DNA of 64,000 nucleotides from Prinia subflava. Lineage: Eukaryota; Chordata; Aves; Passeriformes; Cisticolidae. The DNA lies in NCBI RefSeq assembly GCF_021018805.1, contig NW_026961091.1, positions 62,001-126,000 on the forward strand, given 5' to 3'. The notes below the pieces were generated by a model. That model was not told the DNA's origin. It worked only from the letters and a program-made list of their open reading frames with translations, and made no database searches. Made by a program: the position numbers and the translations under genes. Within the stretch, counting starts at the first letter, position 1. Each line of letters starts with the position of its first letter. Positions 9,101 through 21,188 of this stretch are shown here, in pieces.

Positions 9101-10961
9101 GCTTTCTGGAGTTGATGAAAACACAAGTCATGTTAGTTGTTTGTGCTGCCAACCAGCAGAGAAGCTGCTGCAGACCCTCTCTTGCCTTATCCATTACTGG
9201 CTTTTACGCTGCACCGGTTGGTGTCTTTCATGTCCATAGGAGGAGAACTAAAGCTGTTACTGCCTAATTTACTAAGTTTCTGTGATAGAGCTATGTAACA
9301 TAAAGATTTGCTTTACAGAGTGAACTGTGATCTCTGCTTTTGGTTTCTATGGTTTGCTTTCTGGAGTTGATCAAAACACAAGTCTTGTTAGTTGCTTGTG
9401 TTGCCAACCAGCAGAGAAGCTGCTGCAGACACTTTCATGCCTTATGCTTTCTTTGCTTACACTCTGTACCAGTTAGTGTTTCCCATGTCTATAGAGCAAG
9501 ACCAAAGCTGGTATTGCCTAATTTGGTAGAGTTCCATGTAAGAGCTATGTAACATAAAGATTTGCTTTACAGAGTGAACAGTGATCTCTGCTTTTGGTTT
9601 CTATAGTTTGCTTTCTGGAGTTGATCAAAACACAAGTCTTGTTAGTTGCTTGTGTTGCCAACCACCAGAGAAGCTGCTGCAGACACTTTCATGCCTTATG
9701 CTTTCTTTGCTTACACTCTGTACCAGTTAGTGTTTCCCATGTCTATAGAGCAAGACCAAAGCTGGTATTGCCTAATTTGATAGAGTTCCATGTAAGAGCT
9801 ATGTAACATAAAGATTTGCTTTACAGAATGAACTGTGATCTCTGCTTTTGGTTTCCATGGCTTGCTTTCTGGAGTTGATGAAAACACAAGTCATGTTAGT
9901 TGTTTGTGCTGCCAACCAGCAGAGAAGCTGCTGCAGACCCTCTCTTGCCTTATCCATTTCTGGCTTTTACGCTGCACCGGTTGGTGTCTTTCATGTCCAT
10001 AGAAGGAGAACTAAAGCTGTTACTGCCTAATTTACTAAGTTTCTGTGATAGAGCTATGTAACATAAAGATTTGCTTTACAGAGTGAACAGTGATCTCTGC
10101 TTTTGGTTTCTATGGTTTGCTTTCTGGAGTTGATCAAAACACAAGTCTTGGCTGTTGTTTGTGTTCCCAAGAAATAGAGAAGCTGCTGAAGGCGCTTTCC
10201 TGCCTTTTGCAGTACCGGTTTACACTTTGCACATGTATGTGTTTTGCTTGTCACCAGACCACGAATAAAGGTGGGTACTTCCTAATTTGCTTGATTTCCA
10301 TGAAAGAGCCATGTAACAGAAACCTTTCCTTTGACACTCCACCGGTTGATGTTTCTCATGTCTATAGAGCAAGACCAAAGCTGTTACTGCCTAATTTGCA
10401 AAGTTTCCATGAAAGAGCACTGTAACATAAAGCTTTGCTTTTCCGAGTGAACAGTGGTTTCTGCTTTTGGTTTCCATGGCTTGCTTTCTGGAGTTGATGA
10501 AAACACAAGTCATGTTAGTTGTTTGTGCTGCCAACCAGCAGAGAAGCTGCTGCAGACACTCTCTTGCTTTATCCATTACTGGCTTTTACGCTGCACCGGT
10601 TGGTGTCTTTCATGTCCATAGAAGGAGAACTAAAGCTGTTACTGCCTAATTTACTAAGTTTCTGTGATAGAGCTATGTAACATACAGATTTGCTTTACAG
10701 AGTGAACAGTGATCTCTGCTTTTGGTTTCTATAGTTTGCTTTCTGGAGTTGATCAAAACACAAGTCTTGTTAGTTGCTTGTGTTGCCAACCACCAGAGAA
10801 GCTGCTGCAGACACTTTCATGCCTTATGCTTTACTTGCTTACACTCTGTACCAGTTAGTGTTTCCCATGTCTATAGAGCAAGACCAAAGCTGGTATTGCC
10901 TAATTTGGTAGAGTTCCATGTAAGAGCTATGTAACATAAAGATTTGCTTTACAGAGTGAAC
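6176..10961 (+). repeat. Large duplication, 5561-bp period, copy 2
   Basis: Partner of 615-5400. It differs in the B at 8322 (catttctggc, against cattactggc at 2761), the A at 8577 (accaccag against accagcag), the B at 9085 (ctgcag kept, ccatcgc head) and the tail of the A at 9594. Confidence 0.85.
7449..10102 (+). repeat. HOR block, 10-mer C-Bc-A-B-A-A-B-A-A-B (2654 bp), type-1 cassette
   Basis: Units start at 7449, 7813, 8068, 8322, 8577, 8831, 9085, 9340, 9594 and 9848. It is homologous to 1888-4541 at an offset of 5561 but differs at several sites: the B at 8322 has catttctggc, the B at 9085 has ccatcgcttg and keeps ctgcag, and the A at 9594 has a normal tail. Confidence 0.92.
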
Positions 10962-11992
10962 TGTGATCTCTGCTTTTGGTTTCCAGGGCTTGCTTTCTGG
11001 AGTTGATCAAAACACAAGTCTTGTTAGTTGCTTGTGTTGCCAACCAGCAGAGAAGCTGCTGCAGACACTTTCATGCCTTATCCTTTACTTGCTTACGCTC
11101 TGTACCAGTTAGTGTTTCCCATGTCTATAGAGCAAGACCAAAGCTGGTATTGCCTAATTTGGTAGAGTTCCATGTAAGAGCTATGTAACATAAAGATTTG
11201 CTTTACAGAGTGAACTGTGATCTCTGCTTTTGGTTTCCAGGGCTTGCTTTCTGGAGTTGATCAAAACACAAGTCTTGTTAGTTGCTTGTGTTGCCAACCA
11301 GCAGAGAAGCTGCTGCAGACACTTTCATGCCTTATCCTTTACTTGCTTACACTCTGTACCAGTTAGTGTTTCCCATGTCTATAGAGCAAGACCAAAGCTG
11401 GTATTGCCTAATTTGGTAGAGTTCCATGTAAGAGCTATGTAACATAAAGATTTGCTTTTCAGAGTGAACAGTGATCTCTGCTTTTGGTTTCCATGGCTTG
11501 CTTTCTGGAGTTGATGAAAACACAAGTCATGTTAGTTGTTTGTGCTGCCAACCAGCAGAGAAGCTGCTGCAGACCCTCTCTTGCCTTATCCATTACTGGC
11601 TTTTACGCTGCACCGGTTGGTGTCTTTCATGTCCATAGGAGGAGAACTAAAGCTGTTACTGCCTAATTTACTAAGTTTCTGTGATAGAGCTATGTAACAT
11701 AAAGATTTGCTTTACAGAGTGAACAGTGATCTCTGCTTTTGGTTTCTATAGTTTGCTTTCTGGAGTTGATCAAAACACAAGTCTTGTTAGTTGCTTGTGT
11801 TGCCAACCACCAGAGAAGCTGCTGCAGACACTTTCATGCCTTATGCTTTCTTTGCTTACACTCTGTACCAGTTAGTGTTTCCCATGTCTATAGAGCAAGA
11901 CCAAAGCTGGTATTGCCTAATTTGATAGAGTTCCATGTAAGAGCTATGTAACATAAAGATTTGCTTTACAGAGTGAACTGTGATCTCTGCTT
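10103..11992 (+). repeat. HOR block, 7-mer C-Bc-A-A-A-B-A (1890 bp), type-2 cassette
   Basis: Units start at 10103, 10467, 10722, 10976, 11230, 11484 and 11739. The run of three A units keeps the intact arrangement (ccagggcttgc A at 11230, then a normal B at 11484) that the recombinant at 5669 appears to have collapsed. Confidence 0.92.
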
Positions 11993-13119
11993 TTGGTTTC
12001 TATGGTTTGCTTTCTGGAGTTGATCAAAACACAAGTCTTGGCTGTTGTTTGTGTTCCCAAGAAATAGAGAAGCTGCTGAAGGCGCTTTCCTGCCTTTTGC
12101 AGTAACGGTTTACACTTTGCACATGTATGTGTTTTGCTTGTCACCAGACCACGAATAAAGGTGGGTACTTCCTAATTTGCTTGATTTCCATGAAAGAGCC
12201 ATGTAACAGAAACCTTTCCTTTGACACTCCACCGGTTGATGTTTCTCATGTCTATAGAGCAAGACCAAAGCTGTTACTGCTTAATTTGCTAAGTTTCCAT
12301 GAAAGAGCACTGTAACATAAAGCTTTGCTTTTCCGAGTGAACAGTGGTTTCTGCTTTTGGTTTCCATGGCTTGCTTTCTGGAGTTGATGAAAACACAAGT
12401 CATGTTAGTTGTTTGTGCTGCCAACCAGCAGAGAAGCTGCTGCAGACCCTCTCTTGCTTTATCCATTACTGGCTTTTACGCTGCACCGGTTGGTGTCTTT
12501 CATGTCCATAGGAGGAGAACTAAAGCTGTTACTGCCTAATTTACTAAGTTTCTGTGATAGAGCTATGTAACATACAGATTTGCTTTACAGAGTGAACAGT
12601 GATCTCTGCTTTTGGTTTCTATAGTTTGCTTTCTGGAGTTGATCAAAACACAAGTCTTGTTAGTTGCTTGTGTTGCCAACCAGCAGAGAAGCTGCTGCAG
12701 ACACTTTCATGCCTTATGCTTTACTTGCTTACACTCTGTACCAGTTAGTGTTTCCCATGTCTATAGAGCAAGACCAAAGCTGGTATTGCCTAATTTGGTA
12801 GAGTTCCATGTAAGAGCTATGTAACATAAAGATTTGCATTACAGAGTGAACAGTGATCTCTGCTTTTGGTTTCTATAGTTTGCTTTCTGGAGTTGATGAA
12901 AACACAAGTCTTGTTAGTTGCTTGTGTTGCCAACCACCAGAGAAGCTGCTGCAGACACTTTCATGCCTTATGCTTTCTTTGCTTACACTCTGTACCAGTT
13001 AGTGTTTCCCATGTCTATAGAGCAAGACCAAAGCTGGTATTGCCTAATTTGGTAGAGTTCCATGTAAGAGCTATGTAACATAAAGATTTGCTTTACAGAG
13101 TGAACAGTGATCTCTGCTT
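11993..13119 (+). repeat. HOR block, 4-mer C-Bc-A-A (1127 bp), type-1 cassette
   Basis: Units start at 11993, 12357, 12612 and 12866. The C carries agtaacggtt in place of agtaccggtt (substitution at 12115), which breaks its first accggtt core. This is the only type-1 cassette followed by A-A rather than A-B. The junction before the last A reads gcattacag, a lineage marker also seen near 16362, 23304, 34786, 36422, 43729, 58379 and 59759. Confidence 0.92.
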
Positions 13120-14246
13120 TTGGTTTCTATGGTTTGCTTTCTGGAGTTGATCAAAACACAAGTCTTGGCTGTTGTTTGTGTTCCCAAGAAATAGAGAAGC
13201 TGCTGAAGGCGCTTTCCTGCCTTTTGCAGTACCGGTTTACACTTTGCACATGTATGTGTTTTGCTTGTCACCAGACCACGAATAAAGGTGGGTACTTCCT
13301 AATTTGCTTGATTTCCATGAAAGAGCCATGTAACAGAAACCTTTCCTTTGACACTCCACCGGTTGATGTTTCTCATGTCTATAGAGCAAGACCAAAGCTG
13401 TTACTGCTTAATTTGCTAAGTTTCCATGAAAGAGCACTGTAACATAAAGCTTTGCTTTTCCGAGTGAACAGTGGTTTCTGCTTTTGGTTTCCATGGCTTG
13501 CTTTCTGGAGTTGATGAAAACACAAGTCATGTTAGTTGTTTGTGCTGCCAACCAGCAGAGAAGCTGCTGCAGACCCTCTCTTGCTTTATCCATTACTGGC
13601 TTTTACGCTGCACCGGTTGGTGTCTTTCATGTCCATAGAAGGAGAACTAAAGCTGTTACTGCCTAATTTACTAAGTTTCTGTGATAGAGCTATGTAACAT
13701 ACAGATTTGCTTTACAGAGTGAACAGTGATCTCTGCTTTTGGTTTCTATAGTTTGCTTTCTGGAGTTGATCAAAACACAAGTCTTGTTAGTTGCTTGTGT
13801 TGCCAACCACCAGAGAAGCTGCTGCAGACACTTTCATGCCTTATGCTTTCTTTGCTTACACTCTGTACCAGTTAGTGTTTCCCATGTCTATAGAGCAAGA
13901 GCAAAGCTGGTATTGCCTAATTTGATAGAGTTCCATGTATGAGCTATGTAACATAAAGATTTGCTTTTCAGAGTGAACAGTGATCTCTGCTTTTGGTTTC
14001 CATGGCTTGCTTTCTGGAGTTGATGAAAACACAAGTCATGTTAGTTGTTTGTGCTGCCAACCAGCAGAGAAGCTGCTGCAGACCCTCTCTTGCCTTATCC
14101 ATTTCTGGCTTTTACGCTGCACCTTTGGTGTCTTTCATGTCCATAGAAGGAGAACTAAAGCTGTTACTGCCTAATTTACTAAGTTTCTGTGATAGAGCTA
14201 TGTAACATAAAGATTTGCTTTACAGAGTGAACTGTGATCTCTGCTT
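13120..14246 (+). repeat. HOR block, 4-mer C-Bc-A-B (1127 bp), type-1 cassette
   Basis: Units start at 13120, 13484, 13739 and 13993. The A ends with ccatgtatgagc and has gcaagagc. The B reads gcacctttggtg in place of gcaccggttggtg, so it is 254 bp and lacks both the AgeI site and the accggtt core. This A-B pair marks most of the 4-mers in the window. Confidence 0.92.
13993..14246 (+). repeat. Short B variant (cctttggtg, 254 bp), exemplar
   Basis: gcaccggttggtg is replaced by gcacctttggtg, removing a CpG, the AgeI site and the accggtt core. I find ten such B units: 13993, 17519, 24461, 29258, 35945, 37580, 44887, 47904, 59535 and 60912. Seven follow an A ending tgtatgagc, so the pair forms a linked lineage. 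Confidence 0.9.
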
Positions 14247-16645
14247 TTGGTTTCTATGGTTTGCTTTCTGGAGTTGATCAAAACACAAGTCTTGTCTGTT
14301 GTTTGTGTTCTCAAGAAATAGAGAAGCTGCTGAAGGCGCTTTCCTGCCTTTTGCAGTACCGGTTTACACTTTGCACATGTATGTGTTTTGCTTGTCACCA
14401 GACCACTAATAAAGGTGGGTACTTCCTAATTTGCTTGATTTCCATGAAAGAGCCATGTAACAGAAACCTTTCCTTTGACACTCCACCGGTTGATGTTTCT
14501 CATGTCTATAGAGCAAGACCAAAGCTGTTACTGCCTAATTTGCAAAGTTTCCATGAAAGAGCACTGTAACATAAAGCTTTGCTTTTCCGAGTGAACAGTG
14601 GTTTCTGCTTTTGGTTTCCATGGCTTGCTTTCTGGAGTTGATGAAAACACAAGTCATGTTAGTTGTTTGTGCTGCCAACCAGCAGAGAAGCTGCTGCAGA
14701 CACTCTCTTGCTTTATCCATTACTGGCTTTTACGCTGCACCGGTTGGTGTCTTTCATGTCCATAGAAGGAGAACTAAAGCTGTTACTGCCTAATTTACTA
14801 AGTTTCTGTGATAGAGCTATGTAACATACAGATTTGCTTTACAGAATGAACAGTGATCTCTGCTTTTGGTTTCTATAGTTTGCTTTCTGGAGTTGATCAA
14901 AACACAAGTCTTGTTAGTTGCTTGTGTTGCCAACCACCAGAGAAGCTGCTGCAGACACTTTCATGCCTTATGCTTTCTTTGCTTACACTCTGTACCAGTT
15001 AGTGTTTCCCATGTCTATAGAGCAAGACCAAAGCTGGTATTGCCTAATTTGGTAGAGTTCCATGTAAGAGCAATGTAACATAAAGATTTGCTTTACAGAG
15101 TGAACTGTGATCTCTGCTTTTGGTTTCCATGGCTTGCTTTCTGGAGTTGATCAAAACACAAGTCTTGTTAGTTGCTTGTGTTGCCAACCAGCAGAGAAGC
15201 TGCTGCAGACACTTTCATGCCTTATCCTTTACTTGCTTACACTCTGTACCAGTTAGTGTTTCCCATGTCTATAGAGCAAGACCAAAGCTGGTATTGCCTA
15301 ATTTGGTAGAGTTCCATGTAAGAGCTATGTAACATAAAGATTTGCTTTTCAGAGTGAACAGTGATCTCTGCTTTTGGTTTCCATGGCTTGCTTTCTGGAG
15401 TTGATGAAAACACAAGTCATGTTAGTTGTTTGTGTTGCCAACCAGCAGAGAAGCTGCTGAAGACCCTCTCTTGCCTTATCCATTACTGGCTTTTACGCTG
15501 CACCGGTTGGTGTCTTTCATGTCCATAGGAGGAGAACTAAAGCTGTTACTGCCTAATTTACTAAGTTTCTGTGATAGAGCTATGTAACATAAAGATTTGC
15601 TTTACAGAGTGAACAGTGATCTCTGCTTTTGGTTTCTATAGTTTGCTTTCTGGAGTTGATCAAAACACAAGTCTTGTTAGTTGCTTGTGTTGCCAACCAC
15701 CAGAGAAGCTGCTGCAGACACTTTCATGCCTTATGCTTTCTTTGCTTACACTCTGTACCAGTTAGTGTTTCCCATGTCTATAGAGCAAGAGCAAAGCTGG
15801 TATTGCCTAATTTGGTAGAGTTCCATGTAAGAGCTATGTAACATAAAGATTTGCTTTACAGAATGAACTGTGATCTCTGCTTTTGGTTTCCATGGCTTGC
15901 TTTCTGGAGTTGATGAAAACACAAGTCATGTTAGTTGTTTGTGCTGCCAACCAGCAGAGAAGCTGCTGCAGACCCTCTCTTGCCTTATCCATTACTGGCT
16001 TTTACGCTGCACCGGTTGGTGTCTTTCATGTCCATAGGAGGAGAACTAAAGCTGTTACTGCCTAATTTACTAAGTTTCTGTGATAGAGCTATGTAACATA
16101 AAGATTTGCTTTACAGAGTGAACAGTGATCTCTGCTTTTGGTTTCTATGGTTTGCTTTCTGGAGTTGATCAAAACACAAGTCTTGTTAGTTGCTTGTGTT
16201 GCCAACCAGCAGAGAAGCTGCTGCAGACACTTTCATGCCTTATGCTTTACTTGCTTACACTCTGTACCAGTTAGTGTTTCCCATGTCTATAGAGCAAGAC
16301 CAAAGCTGGTATTGCCTAATTTGGTAGAGTTCCATGTAAGAGCTATGTAACATAAAGATTTGCATTACAGAGTGAACAGTGATCTCTGCTTTTGGTTTCT
16401 ATAGTTTGCTTTCTGGAGTTGATGAAAACACAAGTCTTGTTAGTTGCTTGTGTTGCCAACCACCAGAGAAGCTGCTGCAGACACTTTCATGCCTTATGCT
16501 TTCTTTGCTTACACTCTGTACCAGTTAGTGTTTCCCATGTCTATAGAGCAAGACCAAAGCTGGTATTGCCTAATTTGGTAGAGTTCCATGTAAGAGCTAT
16601 GTAACATAAAGATTTGCTTTACAGAGTGAACAGTGATCTCTGCTT
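14247..16645 (+). repeat. HOR block, 9-mer C-Bc-A-A-B-A-B-A-A (2399 bp), type-2 cassette
   Basis: Units start at 14247, 14611, 14866, 15120, 15374, 15629, 15883, 16138 and 16392. The C has cttgtctgttg, gttctcaag and ccactaataaagg, a combination otherwise seen only at 62290. The B at 15374 has gtttgtgttgcc and gctgaagacc, both shared with 22316. The same 9-mer recurs at 21189. Confidence 0.92.
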
Positions 16646-17772
16646 TTGGTTTCTATGGTTTGCTTTCTGGAGTTGATCAAAACACAAGTCTTGGCTGTTG
16701 TTTGTGTTCCCAAGAAATAGAGAAGCTGCTGAAGGCGCTTTCCTGCCTTTTGCAGTACCGGTTTACACTTTGCACATGTATGTGTTTTGCTTGTCACCAG
16801 ACCACGAATAAAGGTGGGTACTTCCTAATTTGCTTGATTTCCATGAAAGAGCCATGTAACAGAAACCTTTCCTTTGACACTCCACCGGTTGATGTTTCTC
16901 ATGTCTATAGAGCAAGACCAAAGCTGTTACTGCTTAATTTGCTAAGTTTCCATGAAAGAGCACTGTAACATAAAGCTTTGCTTTTCCGAGTGAACAGTGG
17001 TTTCTGCTTTTGGTTTCCATGGCTTGCTTTCTGGAGTTGATGAAAACACAAGTCATGTTAGTTGTTTGTGCTGCCAACCAGCAGAGAAGCTGCTGCAGAC
17101 CCTCTCTTGCTTTATCCATTACTGGCTTTTACGCTGCACCGGTTGGTGTCTTTCATGTCCATAGAAGGAGAACTAAAGCTGTTACTGCCTAATTTACTAA
17201 GTTTCTGTGATAGAGCTATGTAACATACAGATTTGCTTTACAGAGTGAACAGTGATCTCTGCTTTTGGTTTCTATAGTTTGCTTTCTGGAGTTGATCAAA
17301 ACACAAGTCTTGTTAGTTGCTTGTGTTGCCAATCACCAGAGAAGCTGCTGCAGACACTTTCATGCCTTATGCTTTCTTTGCTTACACTCTGTACCAGTTA
17401 GTGTTTCCCATGTCTATAGAGCAAGAGCAAAGCTGGTATTGCCTAATTTGATAGAGTTCCATGTATGAGCTATGTAACATAAAGATTTGCTTTTCAGAGT
17501 GAACAGTGATCTCTGCTTTTGGTTTCCATGGCTTGCTTTCTGGAGTTGATGAAAACACAAGTCATGTTAGTTGTTTGTGCTGCCAACCAGCAGAGAAGCT
17601 GCTGCAGACCCTCTCTTGCCTTATCCATTTCTGGCTTTTACGCTGCACCTTTGGTGTCTTTCATGTCCATAGAAGGAGAACTAAAGCTGTTACTGCCTAA
17701 TTTACTAAGTTTCTGTGATAGAGCTATGTAACATAAAGATTTGCTTTACAGAGTGAACTGTGATCTCTGCTT
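16646..17772 (+). repeat. HOR block, 4-mer C-Bc-A-B (1127 bp), type-1 cassette; first half of 17-mer HOR
   Basis: Units start at 16646, 17010, 17265 and 17519. The A ends tgtatgagc and the B carries the short cctttggtg form. The A has a private ccaatcacc near 17330 that its copy at 24207 lacks, so this mutation arose after the 6942-bp duplication or was removed from the other copy. Confidence 0.92.
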
Positions 17773-20700
17773 TTGGTTTCTATGGTTTGCTTTCTGGAGT
17801 TGATCAAAACACAAGTCTTGGCTGTTGTTTGTGTTCCCAAGAAATAGAGAAGCTGCTGAAGGCGCTTTCCTGCCTTTTGCAGTACCGGTTTACACTTTGC
17901 ACATGTATGTGTTTTGCTTGTCACCAGACCACGAATAAAGGTGGGTACTTCCTAATTTGCTTGATTTCCATGAAAGAGCCATGTAACAGAAACCTTTCCT
18001 TTGACACTCCACCGGTTGATGTTTCTCATGTCTATAGAGCAAGACCAAAGCTGTTACTGCTTAATTTGCAAAGTTTCCATGAAAGAGCACTGTAACATAA
18101 AGCTTTGCTTTTCCGAGTGAACAGTGGTTTCTGCTTTTGGTTTCCATGGCTTGCTTTCTGGAGTTGATGAAAACACAAGTCATGTTAGTTGTTTGTGCTG
18201 CCAACCAGCAGAGAAGCTGCTGCAGACACTCTCTTGTTTATCCATTACTGGCTTTTACGCTGCACCGGTTGGTGTCTTTCATGTCCATAGAAGGAGAACT
18301 AAAGCTGTTACTGCCTAATTTACTAAGTTTCTGTGATAGAGCTATGTAACATAAAGATTTGCTTTACAGAGTGAACTGTGACCTCTGCTTTTGGTTTCTA
18401 TAGTTTGCTTTCTGGAGTTGATCAAAACACAAGTCTTGTTAGTTGCTTGTGTTGCCAACCAGCAGAGAAGCTGCTGCAGACACTTTCATGCCTTATGCTT
18501 TCTTTGCTTACACTCTGTACCAGTTAGTGTTTCCCATGTCTATAGAGCAAGACCAAAGCTGGTATTGCCTAATTTGGTAGAGTTCCATGTAAGAGCAATG
18601 TAACATAAAGATTTGCTTTACAGAGTGAACTGTGATCTCTGCTTTTGGTTTCCATGGCTTGCTTTCTGGAGTTGATCAAAACACAAGTCTTGTTAGTTGC
18701 TTGTGTTGCCAACCAGCAGAGAAGCTGCTGCAGACACTTTCATGCCTTATCCTTTACTTGCTTACACTCTGTACCAGTTAGTGTTTCCCATGTCTATAGA
18801 GCAAGACCAAAGCTGGTATTGCCTAATTTGGTAGAGTTCCATGTAAGAGCTATGTAACATAAAGATTTGCTTTTCAGAGTGAACAGTGATCTCTGCTTTT
18901 GGTTTCCATGGCTTGCTTTCTGGAGTTGATGAAAACACAAGTCATGTTAGTTGTTTGTGCTGCCAACCAGCAGAGAAGCTGCTGCAGACCCTCTCTTGCC
19001 TTATCCATTACTGGCTTTTACGCTGCACCGGTTGGTGTCTTTCATGTCCATAGGAGGAGAACTAAAGCTGTTACTGCCTAATTTACTAAGTTTCTGTGAT
19101 AGAGCTATGTAACATAAAGATTTGCTTTACAGAGTGAACAGTGATCTCTGCTTTTGGTTTCTATAGTTTGCTTTCTGGAGTTGATCAAAACACAAGTCTT
19201 GTTAGTTGCTTGTGTTGCCAACCACCAGAGAAGCTGCTGCAGACACTTTCATGCCTTATGCTTTCTTTGCTTACACTCTGTACCAGTTAGTGTTTCCCAT
19301 GTCTATAGAGCAAGAGCAAAGCTGGTATTGCCTAATTTGGTAGAGTTCCATGTAAGAGCTATGTAACATAAAGATTTGCTTTACAGAATGAACTGTGATC
19401 TCTGCTTTTGGTTTCCATGGCTTGCTTTCTGGAGTTGATGAAAACACAAGTCATGTTAGTTGTTTGTGCTGCCAACCAGCAGAGAAGCTGCTGCAGACCC
19501 TCTCTTGCCTTATCCATTACTGGCTTTTACGCTGCACCGGTTGGTGTCTTTCATGTCCATAGGAGGAGAACTAAAGCTGTTACTGCCTAATTTACTAAGT
19601 TTCTGTGATAGAGCTATGTAACATAAAGATTTGCTTTACAGAGTGAACAGTGATCTCTGCTTTTGGTTTCTATGGTTTGCTTTCTGGAGTTGATCAAAAC
19701 ACAAGTCTTGTTAGTTGCTTGTGTTGCCAACCAGCAGAGAAGCTGCTGCAGACACTTTCATGCCTTATGCTTTACTTGCTTACACTCTGTACCAGTTAGT
19801 GTTTCCCATGTCTATAGAGCAAGACCAAAGCTGGTATTGCCTAATTTGGTAGAGTTCCATGTAAGAGCTATGTAACATAAAGATTTGCTTTACAGAGTGA
19901 ACAGTGATCTCTGCTTTTGGTTTCTATAGTTTGCTTTCTGGAGTTGATCAAAACACAAGTCTTGTTAGTTGCTTGTGTTGCCAACCAGCAGAGAAGCTGC
20001 TGCAGACACTTTCATGCCTTATGCTTTACTTGCTTACACTCTGTACCAGTTAGTGTTTCCCATGTCTATAGAGCAAGACCAAAGCTGGTATTGCCTAATT
20101 TGGTAGAGTTCCATGTAAGAGCTATGTAACATAAAGATTTGCTTTTCAGAGTGAACAGTGATCTCTGCTTTTGGTTTCCATGGCTTGCTTTCTGGAGTTG
20201 ATGAAAACACAAGTCATGTTAGTTGTTTGTGCTGCCAACCAGCAGAGAAGCTGCTGCAGACCCTCTCTTGCCTTATCCATTACTGGCTTTTACGCTGCAC
20301 CGGTTGGTGTCTTTCATGTCCATAGGAGGAGAACTAAAGCTGTTACTGCCTAATTTACTAAGTTTCTGTGATAGAGCTATGTAACATAAAGATTTGCTTT
20401 ACAGAGTGAACTGTGATCTCTGCTTTTGGTTTCTATAGTTTGCTTTCTGGAGTTGATCAAAACACAAGTCTTGTTAGTTGCTTGTGTTGCCAACCAGCAG
20501 AGAAGCTGCTGCAGACACTTTCATGCCTTATGCTTTCTTTGCTTACACTCTGTACCAGTTAGTGTTTCCCATGTCTATAGAGCAAGACCAAAGCTGGTAT
20601 TGCCTAATTTGGTAGAGTTCCATGTAAGAGCTATGTAACATAAAGATTTGCTTTACAGAGTGAACAGTGATCTCTGCTTTTGGTTTCTATAGTTTGCTTT

Positions 20701-21188
20701 CTGGAGTTGATCAAAACACAAGTCTTGTTAGTTGCTTGTGTTGCCAACCACCAGAGAAGCTGCTGCAGACACTTTCATGCCTTATGCTTTCTTTGCTTAC
20801 ACTCTGTACCAGTTAGTGTTTCCCATGTCTATAGAGCAAGACCAAAGCTGGTATTGCCTAATTTGATAGAGTTCCATGTAAGAGCTATGTAACATAAAGA
20901 TTTGCTTTACAGAATGAACTGTGATCTCTGCTTTTGGTTTCCATGGCTTGCTTTCTGGAGTTGATGAAAACACAAGTCATGTTAGTTGTTTGTGCTGCCA
21001 ACCAGCAGAGAAGCTGCTGCAGACCCTCTCTTGCCTTATCCATTTCTGGCTTTTACGCTGCACCGGTTGGTGTCTTTCATGTCCATAGAAGGAGAACTAA
21101 AGCTGTTACTGCCTAATTTACTAAGTTTCTGTGATAGAGCTATGTAACATAAAGATTTGCTTTACAGAGTGAACAGTGATCTCTGCTT
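17773..21188 (+). repeat. HOR block, 13-mer C-Bc-A-A-B-A-B-A-A-B-A-A-B (3416 bp), recombinant cassette
   Basis: Units start at 17773, 18137, 18391, 18645, 18899, 19154, 19408, 19663, 19917, 20171, 20426, 20680 and 20934. The C joins ttaattt (type 1) to gcaaag (type 2). The Bc has lost one base (cttgtttatcc) and has cataaag in place of catacag. Both features are shared only with 24715 and 29512, so these three blocks descend from one copy. Confidence 0.92.
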
